Shown: positions 49,001 through 63,029, counted from the stretch's first letter. The stretch is DNA of 64,000 bases from Epiperipatus broadwayi (GCA_028023455.1 JAQFVV010000232.1:124001-188000); one strand, 5' to 3'. Program-made: numbers and translations. Notes: a model not told the origin generated them from the sequence alone.

Positions 49001-49660
49001 TAAGAACTCATATGCCTTGTTAACATGTTGCAAAATTCCACCGCCATGTTCGAAGAGCAGCACAATAGGCGGGTTCAGGTCCTACTGTACCATGTTCAAA
49101 CAGTCATTTCATTCACAACAAAACCCACATGACAAATCGTCTACCATAACAATAGCAATATCCTTCTAGGCCCGGTGGTCAGGTAAACAAGAGACTAATT
49201 AATTATTTAATATTGCGGGCTACTGCTATATACTTAATACTAGTTTATAATGAAATGAGACATCAATTTTTATTATTAAATTAAGCAGACACGCAAACAA
49301 ATAGATATATATATATAAATATTTAATGATGATTAATTAATATACATGTAAATATATTACGCTACCAGGGTATCATATTTAATCATATCTCATGCCTCAC
49401 GTTTAAGTTACGAATGTTATGAGATTACACTACGAGGTCATAATGATCAGTGCATCTATCAACCCGGCAATCATTTTTTACCCTCTTAATTTTAATATAC
49501 ACTAATAAATTATTAATAGCTTAGCAGATGTGGAGGAATTGAATTAGATTGAGCATAGACATTCATAATCATTATTAAAGTGACCGGCAATAGTTTGGAT
49601 GCTGCCAAGCTATAAAGAGAGTCGGCTTTCTAAGAGAATGACTGCTGAGAAACGTTGGAG
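49001..49660. other. non-coding, nothing recognised
   Basis: Base composition is more mixed than its surroundings; no family was recognised. Confidence 0.4.
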
Positions 49661-49664
49661 GCAA

Positions 49665-49905
49665 GAGGGACAGTCAAACATTGGAGCAGAGCCCTTAGGA
49701 GTGGTCACAGGTGCGGTATCGGTATGAAGTCATAGCCTTTCCATCCCCGACCATGTGACAAGGTAGTTACTATTGGAGTGGTAAGAGGGATGGCCAAACA
49801 TCGGGTCGGAGCCCTTAGGAGTGGTCACGAGTGTGGTATCGATATGAGGTCGTAGCCTTTCCATCCCCAACCACGTGACAAGGTTAGTTACTATTGGAGT
49901 CATTT
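49665..49905. repeat. 120 bp tandem duplication, GC-richer
   Basis: Two units carry GAGCCCTTAGGAGTGGTCAC, then TAGCCTTTCCATCCCC and GACAAGGT..GTTACTATTGGAG. The composition differs from the AT-rich background. Confidence 0.9.
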
Positions 49906-51239
49906 TGTATGCCCATTGTATTATGGGAATTAAACACTTAAAGTACCTCTATTTCATTTCTGCGGTTTAAGTTTAAGGCATCGATAAACCAGCACAGTTC
50001 ACACTTATAATGCAAACACATTTCTCTACCCTATGCTTTAAAATATAAGATCTACCTCCAATCCCCACACGAATAAGCAAAACAATTTACTGTTTACTGT
50101 CCCTCTCTTCTTTCATAAAACAATACTGCTTTATTTTAAAGACTTAACAAACTAACTTTAAAATGAATGATCGCCAAGTAGCCAGTACACTATATTAATA
50201 ATTATAAGATCTCGTCTTCATAATACATATTGAATTAAAATTATAATTTCCGAGCTGAATATTTATTAAAAGATACGGGTTTACATGAATCTAAAGTCGC
50301 AAAAGAGTGGTAACTCTTTTGCTAAAATGGGAAGAAAACATCAGCTCGGAAATCAGCAGGCATGAAATATAATATTTAACTAATAACAAACAAAATTTAG
50401 ATACCCAAGTAGAATAATAAGAGATAGATTGTTTTACGAGGTTCATTACAATATAAGATTATTTACAGATAGTTACAGATCTACATTAAAGTTTAGTTAG
50501 AGTTGCATGACATTGGAATTTGAAGGATGAAATTTAAAAGATACATTAGAAAATATATAGTTAACTTTTAGAATTCAAACACAGTCTTTAATCTTTGGGA
50601 TCATGTTTCTTTTGATTCACCGAAGTGTGCACACTTTGGGGGAGAGTCCGAGGTTTCATATTGAATAGCATTTACATTTAGGAGAAATATGCAGGCAGCA
50701 GTCTAAGTTCAAGTATTTATTGCATTTTTATGGGAAGCTCCATATCACCATAGCCACAGTCCAGAGAAGTGCAGTAATTTCCTACTCCTCGCATATTGCT
50801 AATGAAAATTAGGATCTGGATAAGAAATAAACGGTAACAGCATACTTTTCAATTTAATAGTTCTGACCCTTTTTTAATAACCAGTTGTTGCTTTTATTCT
50901 TTTTTTCTTTATCTTTCGGATCCATTGAACAACTGTGTCATCCATCCAAGCTGTCTCTCTGGTCTGTGCTATATATCTCTTTAGGTTACGGATGCATTAG
51001 TTGCACATGTTGAAATTTCAATTTCAATCCGATCACCTTTTAAATTACCTTACATGACGTAATTAGAAATGCTTTTAACAAACCTTTTATTTACAATTAT
51101 AAGTTTGAGAATACTATTTAGTTTTGTAATCTTTTCCCCCCTCCCGCTATGATTCGCACTCTAACTAGCAGGGGAATATCTATTTTTAAATATCTTTACA
51201 TTTACAATTTAAAGGAACTATTTCGATTTATAAATTAAG
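49906..51239. other. non-coding; 10 bp perfect hairpin at 50299-50322
   Basis: GCAAAAGAGT pairs with ACTCTTTTGC across a GGTA loop. Otherwise no feature was recognised. Confidence 0.5.
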
Positions 51240-51241
51240 TA

Positions 51242-52130
51242 CACCTGGGTCTCATTTTATGCGATAGATAGGTTCCTCAGAAAACACACGCAAACGAAAT
51301 CGCGCAAAAATAGACATAACTTACCTTGAAAAAGGGGGGATGTGGTCTGTGATTTTTCAAAATTCACATAAAAGCAAAGCACCAACATAAAATTACTTTA
51401 AAATTCGCACAAAAAAAAAAAATAAGGAAATAAAATTTGACTAATAAAAAATTTCAAATTTGAAAAAAATTGATACAAGACAAACTTTTTTTAACTAATA
51501 TTTAAATGTATTCAAAATAATATATTTTTATGCATAATTTACAGTACAGTAATTTACATTTTTTTTATACACATTTTAATTATTATCGCTATTTTAATTA
51601 TTATGATTTTCTGGTGACAATGTAATTAGTAATTAATCTTTGAGACGATGATTTTATTAAGTGTTTACGAAGCTTGTGATATCCAGACATACAACCATTT
51701 AGTTCTCGTTGGAATTTAAGAGCACATTAATGATTAGTGTCATTAATAAGAAAATAATAATTGATTACATTCTTATTTAAAAAGCAAAAACAGAATGTGA
51801 TTTAAAATGCAAAATTAACACGCACAATGTTTGAACAAATTTACATTATAATCTTGTAAAATTTAATGTGTGTATACATAAAATGTGGAAATGATGATTT
51901 TAATTTCATTATTGCATAAAATCTTACTATTATAAAGCACTGAAAATTCTGAAATTACTAAGATGAAAGTCGAATTCCAATAATGTGCTATTACTTTCAA
52001 TATAACGTAAGTGCGCAAAATTTATTATTTAAAGTAATAACGCATTATCGGAGTTCGACTTCCGGTGAAATATGAATCGCGTAACTTTAAAATTGTATTA
52101 AATAAGTCCACGTAAAAAGAGACCCAGGTG
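51242..52130 (-). mobile_element. pogo/Tigger-like nonautonomous element, copy 2
   Basis: 889 bp, with the same TIRs as copy 1 and TA flanks (51240-51241, 52131-52132). It is closely similar to copy 1 at both ends but lacks an internal segment that includes most of the transposase-tail frame. Confidence 0.8.
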
Positions 52131-52477
52131 TATTACATAAATCTGACCTAAATAATAATATATGTTTTTGCTTAAAACTATTTTAGATTTTATTATATCG
52201 CACGACAAATCTATAATCATTTGCAGTGCGTTATTTTAACATAGACAACATTGGAGCATGTGCATATATACATTTTAAAATAACTGTACATACTCGTTAT
52301 AGTATTATGCACAAAGTCCAATATTCAAGGTCAGGACCTATGTAAATTAATAATAATGGATGAGAGATGGAGTGATGACAGAACTAAGATAAAACTAAGA
52401 TTTGAATATAAATCTTATTGTTTCAATATTTTACTGCAGCAATATCTAGTGATATATGTATTAAGTGAAGTTCATTT

Positions 52478-52650
52478 ACAATATAGTTTTGGTAAGCCTT
52501 TTTTTAAAAAAAAAATAAAAATTCCTAATCAAAAGCAAATATGTCAACCATTTTTTATTTAAAAGAATATTTCACTTTTTTAATCACTTATATACACATA
52601 AATTATTATGTCCACATACTAAGTAGTATATATGCATAAGAGTTATACAT
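52478..52650. repeat. dispersed repeat, copy 2 (pair with 48830-49000)
   Basis: See copy 1. Confidence 0.5.
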
Positions 52651-52807
52651 ATTAACTTATAGCAGAAATATCTACAGATATATATTGTAGTACAAAGTTG
52701 ACAAGTACTTATATGTATGATTGCTAGAGTGTACCACCAAGCCAAAGCTTGGAATCAAACTATGCTAGGCTACTTTCCTTCCTATCTCTAGGTTGCTGGT
52801 CATGATT

Positions 52808-52916
52808 TATTTTTTACTAGCCACAATACTTGCCACAATAAACAATTAGGTTACATATATGAAAACTTATTTTTTACTAGCCACAATAAACAATTAGATT
52901 ACATATATGAAAACTT
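52808..52916. repeat. tandem duplication (about 50-60 bp)
   Basis: ATTTTTTACTAGCCACAATA and CAATTAGRTTACATATATGA blocks occur twice; the first unit has a small extra insertion. Confidence 0.85.
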
Positions 52917-53394
52917 TCCAAATTTATGATTATTTGTTTATCTCAATGACTACAGTAAGAAGTTTGCTGTTAACTAAAAGTAGACCCTTTGATTTCTTTT
53001 GGAGGCCTTAAAGGATGTTCTTGTCATTACAGCTGTTATTGCTATTTGATTATTCATGTAGTATATGAACATGGATGAGCTATTCACCAACATGCCTTAG
53101 CCAGCATGGTGAATTTATTCACTTTTTATCCCTGAGTTTAAGATCAAGAAATATCATGGTCTTTCTTCTTAGTTGTTTGACAACTCTTAACTAAAATACT
53201 AGTTTATTTTTTCTGAAAGCAGAATGAATGTGTGTGTTAATTAAAAAAAAAAAATTAATAGATATTTACAATCATGACAGACAAAAATAAATCAAGTGAA
53301 GCTGTAAAGTCATCAGCAAGACAGTAGTTGATAGCCATCGGTGGAAGATGGTAAGAATCCCATATTGCAGACCCAGGCTGCCATTTGATGATTT

Positions 53395-56300
53395 TTATTT
53401 AGGTACTTACAACTGCAGATCACTTTCAAACCAAGGAAGATTGCAAGAACAAGGGAAACATTTATATTAAATCAGATATTGGACTTTGTGAAATTAGATG
53501 ACATGGTGGAGAGTCAATTAATTTAAAAAATGATCATATATCCTACTATAAAGACATATACACTGGAAATGCAAATGGCTTAAGATTCATTATAAATAAA
53601 AAGTGGAAGGACAATATTGTGGAGATTGATGGTCTATCAGACAGAGTGGCAAGATTAGGTATTGAACTTAATAGCAAATACCAAATGCAGATAATTCAGA
53701 TTTATGCCCAATAAGTTCTGTGATGAAATAATAGAGTATTTTATATGGTTGTACAAAAGCCTTTGATCAGACCAAACAACTCTTTAATGCTTGAATTGGT
53801 AAATAATTGAAAGATGAAAGTGCTGTAGGTAAATTTGGTTGTGGCACTAGAAATGAGAGAGGACATAGATTTGTGGAGTTTGCAGGCAAAAAATAACTTT
53901 ATATTAAGAATTCTTTTTTTGAGAAATGTTAAAAAGATACTGATATTGAAGCATCCAAATGAAGGTATGTACTGCAGGATTGGATTATGTTTTGACTAAT
54001 AGAAAATACATATTTCAAGATTGTAATGTTCTTAATAAATCAACACAGGAAATTATTATCAATTAGTGAGATGAAATATATGTGTTAACGCAAAACTAGA
54101 AAGACAAAAATTATAAAGAAAAACAGTATTCACAGGTGATATTTTTAATCTTCAGAAATATTCCAATGAATTTCAATTAGAACTTGCAAATTTTTTTCAA
54201 ATATTAACAGATTTTGAATATGATTCAGATTTGAATCAAATTAATAGTAAAATAACTGACACCTTTAAAAACTGCAACAAAGATAATTAATAGAAAAAAG
54301 TGGCTATCAACCAATAAAATTTTTATTGAGACTAGAGAATTTATGCAGAAAAGAAGAAACTAGTCTGGGGGTATTGGATGAGTAGGCACTAGATGGGGGT
54401 TTTATGCACAAGCCTTCTGGCATCTATTGATTACTCTGGCTTGTATTGAGTGGCAATATGTATAGAGAATTTTGCCTGTTCAAATAACAGTTATAAGCAA
54501 GCATAAGAAATGGTGATTATGTGATGTTTATTGGCTAAAAGCAATCCTGCCTAATAGGTGCCTATGGCTATTAAAGAACCAAAGACACCAAAATTTATAG
54601 GTATTGAACTGAGTTCCGACCTATATGACTATATAAGCTAATAAGCTTGGATTGAAAATATAGTGTTTTCAATTTAAGACTAATAGTTTTGTAGTTAAGT
54701 AAAGATAAAAGATCGCTTCAGGGGGGTTGCATTAGATCCTAAGATCTAGGTGCAGTGCTCTCAGATCCAAGGCTCCTCACTGATGAAAGCCACAAACCAA
54801 AAACTAGTCTGGGGATATTGGATGAGTAGGCACTAGATGGGATTTTGTACACAAGCCGTCTGGCATCCATTGATTACTCTGGCTTGCACTGAGTGGCAAT
54901 ACGTATAGAGTTTTGCCTGTTTCAATGACAATTATAAGCAAGCATAAGAAATGTTGATCATGTGATGTTTATTGGCTTAAAAGAAGAAATATAAAGATTT
55001 GTAAATGTTGCATTAAGAAGGATTGAATATCTAATTTTGTAATATGGTGTGAAAAAGATTTCTTAATGATATAAGTAAATATGATTGTGAACTATGAAGG
55101 AAAGCTATAAAAGAGAATAAAATTCTCAAGAGTGTAAAACAACATTTTGGTATGAGTAGGAACCATATCTGCAATATGAAAAAAAATGGAACTATTACTA
55201 AAAAGAGTTGATATTATGAAAAGTGTGTAAGAGTTTTTTCAAGAATTTTAAAGTAATAAAGAACAAGTACTTCCTACAACTATTTATATCTTTTGAAGTG
55301 CCCAGGATATTTAATGAAGTGAGACATGCAATTAAATTTATGAAGGAGGAAAAAGTTTCGGGTAATGATGGAATTATAATCAATCTCTTAAAAGAAGCAG
55401 ATGAAGAAATAGAAAATTTTTTGGCAGTTATATAACTAATGTTGAAATCATAAAGATATACCAGATGATTGAAAGAATGCAGTATTAATATTTTAGAAAG
55501 GTGATAAAGAAGATATTAGAAATTACAGGTATTAGTCATCAGTTTTATACAAAATTTTTACCAAGATAATTATAACTCGTCTACAGAGAACTTTGGATTT
55601 CAACCAATCAAAAAAACAAGTTGGATTTAAAAATTGTTTTAATTCAGTGGATCATATCCATGTATTGAGAAGTTATAGAAAGAATCAATGAATATGAGTT
55701 GCCATTATGCTTTGCATTTGTAGATTATGAAAAGGCATTTGTTTCTATAAGCATTTATTCAGTGTTTAATGCATTGGATTATCAAGGTATAGACCAAGGG
55801 TATTGTCATATTCTGAAGAATATTTATAAAAATGCAACAACAAAAATTATATTACGTAATGATATTAGGAGGCTAATATTGAGAAGGGTGTAAGACAGAA
55901 TAATTTTATATCTCCAAAACTTTTCACAGCAGTTTTGCAAAAAATATTTTGTAGATTAAAATGGGAGGCTAAAGGATTAAAAGTAAATGGAGATTATTTA
56001 AGCCTTTTAGATTTTGTAGATTATGTAGTTGTTTTTGCAAATAATGCTTCAGGGCTTTAGGAAATGTTGCAAGAATTATCACATGAAGAATGTAGGACTA
56101 AAGGTTAATGTTAAAAAGAGTAAAGTAATATTTAATGGGTTTGTTCAAAAGATGAAGGTAATGATGAGTTATGAGTTAACAACTACAAATACCTTGGCCA
56201 GATTATTATTACAGATGGAAACATACTGGATGAAATTAATCATAGAATTAAACTTGGTTGGGATGATTTGGTAGAAGTAACTTAATATTAAAAGGAAATA

Positions 56301-56745
56301 TTTCTATTGTTTGAAAGGGAAGATTTTTAATAAATGTGGTTTACCACTTCTTACTTATAAATCTGAGACTTGGATACTCAACAGAAGAGCAATATAGAGA
56401 TTTCAGATCACTCAAAGAAGTATGGAGAGATACATGTTAGAAGTAACAAGATGAGATAGAAAATGCAATACATGGCTAAGAGAATAAACAGGTGTTAGTG
56501 ACATCATTGAAAGAATTAAGAGACTGAAGTTGGACTGGACATATTGCTAGAAGAGATGATAATAGATGGACAGTTGGAATCTTAAACTGGATCCCAAAAG
56601 ATTGTAAATGACCCAGAAAGAGACGACAAGTGAAATGGATATATGAAATAAGGAAGTGTGTGGGGTTGATGTGGAAAAGAGAGGCTAGAGATCAGAGAGG
56701 ATGGATTGATTTTGGAGAGACCTTCATTCTGCAGTGGATTGATAA
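53395..56745 (+). pseudogene. RTE-clade LINE (copy 1), endonuclease and RT, decayed
   Basis: Endonuclease: about 53415-53715 reads TYNCRSLSNQGRLQE, SDIGLCEIR, a stop in place of Trp, then GLRFIINKKW, SDRVARLGIEL and IIQIYAP, the classic RTE-type APE order. RT: about 55300-56280 with AIKFMKEEKVSGNDGI, FVDYEKAF (first catalytic Asp), and LLDFVDYVVVFANN where the FADD should be, so the active site is destroyed. VGLKVNVKKSKVI follows, then a C-terminus with MWKREARDQRGW and FGETFILQW (to 56740). Many stops and frameshifts are present. A 626 bp insertion sits between endonuclease and RT. RTE elements use a single ORF. Confidence 0.85.
54357..54982. mobile_element. TRIM-like insertion with 183 bp terminal direct repeats
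   Basis: Terminal direct repeats 54357-54540 and 54801-54982 share AAACTAGTCTGGGG at the start and GTGATGTTTATTGGCT at the end, with few differences. They enclose about 260 bases of unrelated, non-coding sequence. The insertion is flanked by GAAG (54353-54356, 54983-54986), extendable to AAAAGAAG, and removing it rejoins the RTE sequence. This is the layout of a terminal-repeat retrotransposon in miniature, but the ends lack TG..CA and no primer site is obvious. Confidence 0.6.
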
Positions 56746-58411
56746 TTATTGACAATGATAATTATCCCCCCTAAAATATCAAAAATGCAGTAGTTGGATA
56801 ATGCTATGTAAATAATAATTTTAATAGTTAAAACAATAATCAAAAGTACAAATAAGTACATATGAATTAATTTCAAAATTTTATTATTATTTCAACACTA
56901 TAAGATGAATTAAAGTGATTTTTTTTTTACATCCCTACAATATCAACCTCTTTTTCTTCTCTTAAGGATAATTACTATCAATCAATATCAAAATACAATC
57001 TCTAAATAAACAATATGTAAAAAACCAAAAAATAACATTCTGGAAAGCTATATGTGAAAAGTAAGATAAGAAAGACCGATTAAGGAAGACAACTCTAGGA
57101 AGAACAAATGAGCAAATTTATTAACTTAAATGTAGAGGCTAATGTCACTCAGATTTGATAACTATACTAACTCTATTTTGACCAGAAAGTAGCCTGGGCA
57201 CACATAATAAGATGGTACTATGTAATAATATCAATTCTGCCTCAAACTTCAGTTTATTAAGAATTAGCCCTATCCCATAAAAGACACTTTACCCTAACAC
57301 ATAAAATAACTAATATTTTATTTGGCCCTCAGAGATATATTGAATCTAACTTCATCTATATGCACAATCAAATAAAATAAAAGCTAGATCAAAGAATTCC
57401 ATGACACACTATCTTTTTTTAAACAGTTCTATTTTCACTGAACTACTTTAAATAAAATTACTTTAATAATTACTATTGCAATGTGTCTAATTACACATAT
57501 ATAGATTTGCTCATATTTATCCAGTCTGTAAAGGATATACTGTCCATCTGGTGAAGTCCGTAGCACTAAACAAATATTTGATGACATGAGCTTGTGTATA
57601 GATTTGGCAGGATTACATCTATTCAATTGGAATGGGGATTCTGCTTTTAACTATAAGTTGTTTATCACAATACACCACTTCAAAGGTTTGCATGGAAAGT
57701 TTAATTTCATCCTCAACTAGCTTGCTGTCTGAAACTTGCCCTGCCCTTTGGGCATAGTATATAGTTTCACGGTCATTCAGTTATAGTCAGATGTGGGAAA
57801 AGAGTTCCCAGGAGGAATGACAATTGTATCAGGCATCATAATGCAGCTTTTTTTTTATTAAGCAAAGAGTATCTCTTGAAAACAAAACTTCCTTTTATAC
57901 AATTTGATGTTTATACTCTCCTTCCTCTATCATTTTTTTATTAGAAATTTAATAGCTTTATTTCTAAGTTTAATTTCATTAATAATAGACAGGAAGCAAT
58001 CAAATATTTCTTTTATTACTTCAACTCTGGATCTTATTTTTTTATCTGGATTCTAAAATTATTCATAACCAATTTTATGTGTAATTAGAGACTCATTCAA
58101 TTTATAAAAATTTAAAGCAGAATCTTTCTTTAGTTCTTGTTTTTATAATTGAGTGTGCTTCAAAGAGATTTTGATTACTCTATAATTAGTGCTATCAATC
58201 TAATTATGTGAATTTATATATATGTTTTATTAATAACTGTTATATATTAAATTATAACTATAATATAATCAAAAATATAATAATCTCTTATGAGGTGGAA
58301 AATCCCCACCTTACTATATATATCAACTATAAGTGTCCAATTGATTTAAAGTACAATATAGTGTTCCATTTTTATTTATTGTGCCAATACTAAAAAGTTA
58401 AAAATAATAAA
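56746..58411. other. AT-rich, nothing recognised
   Basis: The frame at 57435-57626 (minus) has no recognisable features. Confidence 0.5.
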
Positions 58412-58424
58412 AACTTTTTTTAAG

Positions 58425-58668
58425 ATAAATGCTTTCATTTACCATGCACTAAAAAGAAAGTAAATAACTGTTTCTTCAACCACAATTGTAGTTTTTAGAT
58501 TTAATTTGAAAAGCATGGTGGGATGGGTGTCCAGAAATGAATTAAGTCAATCTATCTAATTAATTTCCGGACATACAAACATGCCCATGCTTTATTTCAA
58601 GTAAAATCTAAAAACTTTTAATTGTCGTTGTAGAAACATTTTTTTTTTTAAGGTAAATAAAAGCATTT
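58425..58668. mobile_element. hairpin element with 12-13 bp target duplication
   Basis: Arms of about 100 bp (near 58425-58535 and 58570-58668) are imperfect reverse complements, starting AATGCTTTCATTTACC and ending GGTAAATAAAAGCATT. The element is flanked by AACTTTTTTTAAG (58412-58424) and AACTTTTTTAAG (58669-58680). No coding capacity. Confidence 0.7.
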
Positions 58669-58680
58669 AACTTTTTTAAG

Positions 58681-61600
58681 AAAAATGTATCTCCATTATT
58701 TTAAAAATTTAATTATTATTATTTCATCTGCTTGTTCATATATGCATTGATTTATATATATATTGTAACATAATAAAGAATTCAAAAAGAATTAAGATAA
58801 AATATTACCATTATAAATATTTTTATCTGAGTCCAAAGGCATTGTAGCCAAAAATATATGAAAACATCAAAATGCTTATCTCAAACATTTTGCCATTGTA
58901 ACATAAATAAAGTGATCAAAGAGAAATTCAATTGTATATTAAAATATCATTGGATTTGTCAAAAATCCAAATATTATTAAAATCTCAAATATTATATTCA
59001 TTGTAACTTAATAAAGATGATCAAACTATCCCATTAAATAATTAAGAAAAGATTCAAATATAAATATTTAGCTTAATAAATGAAAAAAAAATTGTAATAG
59101 AATTTTTATATCAAAGAGAAAAGAATTATTTAACCTGAATAGTGGCTATTAAACAAAGATCAGACTGAGTCATCAATCATATTAAGGGTCATTGGATTAA
59201 ATGAAACATATTTCTATAATTAGATTTCTCAAGATATCACAATATCAATAATTATAAACAAATTATTAATAACTATTATAACTCAGGTATATGGAAATCA
59301 AGTGAGGAGAGTACACTAGTAACTCAATAAAATCTCTTCTCAGATATACAGCTGTATATTTTATCCACTTTCATTTCTTGGTTTGATGTTAAGTGCATGT
59401 CTAAATGAACAACAAGTGAATATGGTCTATCAGGGCACCACTAGATTATCTGAATCTAGACACAGTTATATCTAATAACCTTTTCACATGTACCGGGTTT
59501 GAATCCCTTTTTGGTACTTTATTTCTAATAAACATGGAAGATTTTGCTTTTTAGAGCCATATCACTGTATGCACTAATATCTAAGTAAACATAAAACATC
59601 TTTAAACTAAAGTGGAATTCATTAGACAGAAATCATTTCTTAGATCTTAACATAACAAATGTGTTTCAATATTTTTATAAGTTTTACTAGCTCAGATTAC
59701 TATTAATTTAGGATGGCAATTCACTCATCCTTGCATGAAATAGATGATGGGATGGTGGTTATTACAATTACTAAGAAATCACTAAATATTATGAAATCAA
59801 TATTTATTTATGGCCTTTAAACATTTAAACAGCTCATTAATTAAAACATGATGATGATGATGATGATGATGACAACGATAATGACAATGGTTTCATTCAC
59901 AGCTTTAGGACTAAACCTAATCATAAACATAATTTTTATAAAGAAATTCATAACTATTGCTTAATTTTAGTAGATCTAATTAAAACTTAAATAACTAATA
60001 TTCACCTTGATGATAAATGATCACACTTAATAAAGACTACTCTTAATGAAATATATACGCCTCGTTTAATAACACAAACTAATATTTATTACTGCATTTC
60101 TAACATATACATAAAATTTCTAGACATACATGAAAATTTATATGAATAATAATAATAATTGACTCTATTGCAATCTTCTGATTAATTTCAAGTTCTCCCC
60201 CCTTTCCTGTCAAATGTATATTGTATTAAATTGGGTAACCGATTTGTTAAAATGTTCCATCCACAAGAAAAGTATTTCATAAAAAAAAATATTCACTCAT
60301 TGGCACACATACCTTATAATCTACACATGTAAGCAGAATGTTAAAAAAAATGTTAGTAGAATTGGAAAGAGCAAGTTTTAGAAACAAGTTTTAAATTATT
60401 TTCTCCCCCTCTCTTCTACCTCTGAAATGCTATACTTTAACTTGAAACAAAATCTAATATTTTTAATACCGCCTATTTTTTTTTTTTTTACATTCACACA
60501 CAATTATACACATGTAAAAATATTATTATGTATGTGCATGTTTTATCCCCACAATAAAATATTATTTAAAACCAAAATAATAATACAAAAAATTATTCTA
60601 CACATTAATATTTCATAATTGTAAATTAATAAACAAATAATTTTGATACATTCAAAATCATTTATGAAGCTCAAGGTTATTATTAGTAAGAAATTATTGG
60701 TTTTAATCGATCTGAATTGTCTTTAAAAGTTCTTTAAATAAAATATATCACTTTATTGCTAAAAGTTTATTAAGACTCTGATATCATAAAGAAAATAGAT
60801 ATAAAAAGTCATATTACCGATCCTTTGATTTGTGGCGAACTTCCAAGGGCTCAAACTTATCTTGTATAATGTCTATATTTCTGTAGCTACCATTTCCATT
60901 TTACTTTGGAACAATCTCTTTCTTGAGGTGTATAATTGTTTGATGATGATGATCCTATTGAGGTTATTTGCTTTAGTGGACAATTTGGAAATCATTATAT
61001 TAACTTTTCTTCTCTTCCTGTCAAGCATGATTCTTTTAGTGGATGAAATACAGCAGTTGTTTTCACGTTTATAAATTTTCTTGAGTTTAAAATCAGTTAC
61101 TGGAACAATTAATTGGACTTGATGATTTAATATTTATCAGTAGATTTTCCTGATCACCTTCAATGCAGGTGAATGTTTTCTTCTTTTTATTTAAAAACAT
61201 CCTATTTCTCTCGGTCAGTTGAAAGGTGTAGAATATTATTTTGCAGACAAGACATCTTTTCTTTCCTATATGATGTGCTAGTTCAACATTCAAAACTTGA
61301 TATAAACGGAAAAATATATATATTTTTTTTACCCTGCCATCCTGCTAGTTCAACATTCAAAACTTGATATAAAAAAATGATTTAAAAAAAAAAAGGTTAT
61401 CTAGCAGAATTAAAAATGTTTGTCTGCTTTAGTTTCAGTAATTTTTAAAAAGTCTCTATCACAAATATAATAATAAACCCTCAACCGATTTTTGAGTCAA
61501 CTGACCCAATTAGAGTGATAGTGTGACTTGCTATTTTATACCAATTCGTTTTTAGTTGGAAAGTGCAATCTTTTTTAGGAACATTAAAAAAAAATCACAC

Positions 61601-62985
61601 ACCTGGTTTTCAGACAAACTTTTGTCTTGAGGAAAAAAAAAATAGACTTAATCCTTTTTTTTTACACCTAGGTAACATTTCAAATTTGAGCTTCTTTCTT
61701 TTGATCTCAAGATGAGAGTTCCCACCAAGCTTAAACTCCATAATGACAAACAATCATTTACAAAAACAAAATTGCTACAAAATTATATATCTGATTCAAC
61801 AGATTTTCTCCCTTAACACAAAATTGTAAAAAAAAAATAATTTGACAGATTTAACCCTTCTTCGTTTCAATATATAATAAATGTAAATTTCTGTATGTAA
61901 TGTACACACATACTTTTATCATTTCAAATCATTCATAAACTGTCCATCAAAATAATATGAATGCTAGTTTAGAAATTATAATCCTAATATTTAAAATTAA
62001 ATCCTTAGCTTTTAAATCCAAATTACAATTATAGAAAAGCAAAATAGAAGTATAGAATAAGATTTTAAAATTGATCAAGCATAGGTTAGTTTTAAAGAAA
62101 GTTAATATGTGTAATTTAAAAGTGACTAACTAAATAGCTTTTTTAACACACACTGCCTATACATATGCGTTATAACTTTGCTTTTTAACAGAAAAATTAA
62201 ATATTGAATAGTTTAAATGTGTATTACCTTTCTATCAACACACAAACAAATAAAGAATATAATTGTTGACCCACTCTCTTTCTGTCTAAAGCTTTTAGAA
62301 CTTGATCTTGTAGGGTTTAAACTTGGGTGCTCTACAGCTTCTTTTTTAGATAAAAATGTGATGATGATTTTTGTTTTACATTTTCTTACATGCACATTAC
62401 TATAAATTTAGCTAATGACTAAATTGTAATGGCACAATATATATATACAGGTGATTCTCTACTTTTGTACAATTCGAAAGGCAATAGAAAAAGATACTTG
62501 TTATAGAATTTTTTATCAAGAAAAGAAAAAGTACAATTCAACTATCTCTTGACAAATTTATAAAGAAAACACCAGATACTAATAAATAGTATTATTTATG
62601 TACTGTATATTTCAGTTGTTGTTCTTATGTGTGCATCTATTATATCACAGTCATCAATCAGCACTTACTTATATACATAGAGTAATGATTTACATTTTTA
62701 TATAATATTAAGTTGCAACTTTTTAGTATTATTAATTCTATTTTTAAAATCATAATAAATATATTTTTATTAATTTGAGATGTCTTTCGATTACTTTTAT
62801 TCTTAGAGAATTTTCCTCGTCATCTGTGATCACAGCAATTAATTTTTCATGCAGTAAATCCTACTTAGAAAACATAAAATCTAAAATGTATAAACAGGAG
62901 TAAAAGCCTATGCAAATTTAAAAATATTTTCAAATATTTAACATGTCATTTTATTTATATAATCATAATAAGATTAATAAACCCA
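58681..62985. other. AT-rich, no gene recognised; minor repeats
   Basis: It includes an ATG-triplet microsatellite at 59848-59872 and a 31 bp direct repeat (CTAGTTCAACATTCAAAACT..) near 61278 and 61347. Short frames here show no family features. Confidence 0.5.
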
Positions 62986-63029
62986 ATGAAAAGAGTATTG
63001 AATTTTAAACCTTCTGAAAAAGGTAGTTG

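Noticed and set aside
54758-54800. CTGATGA near the second TRIM repeat
   Set aside because: No matching stem II or GAAA follows.
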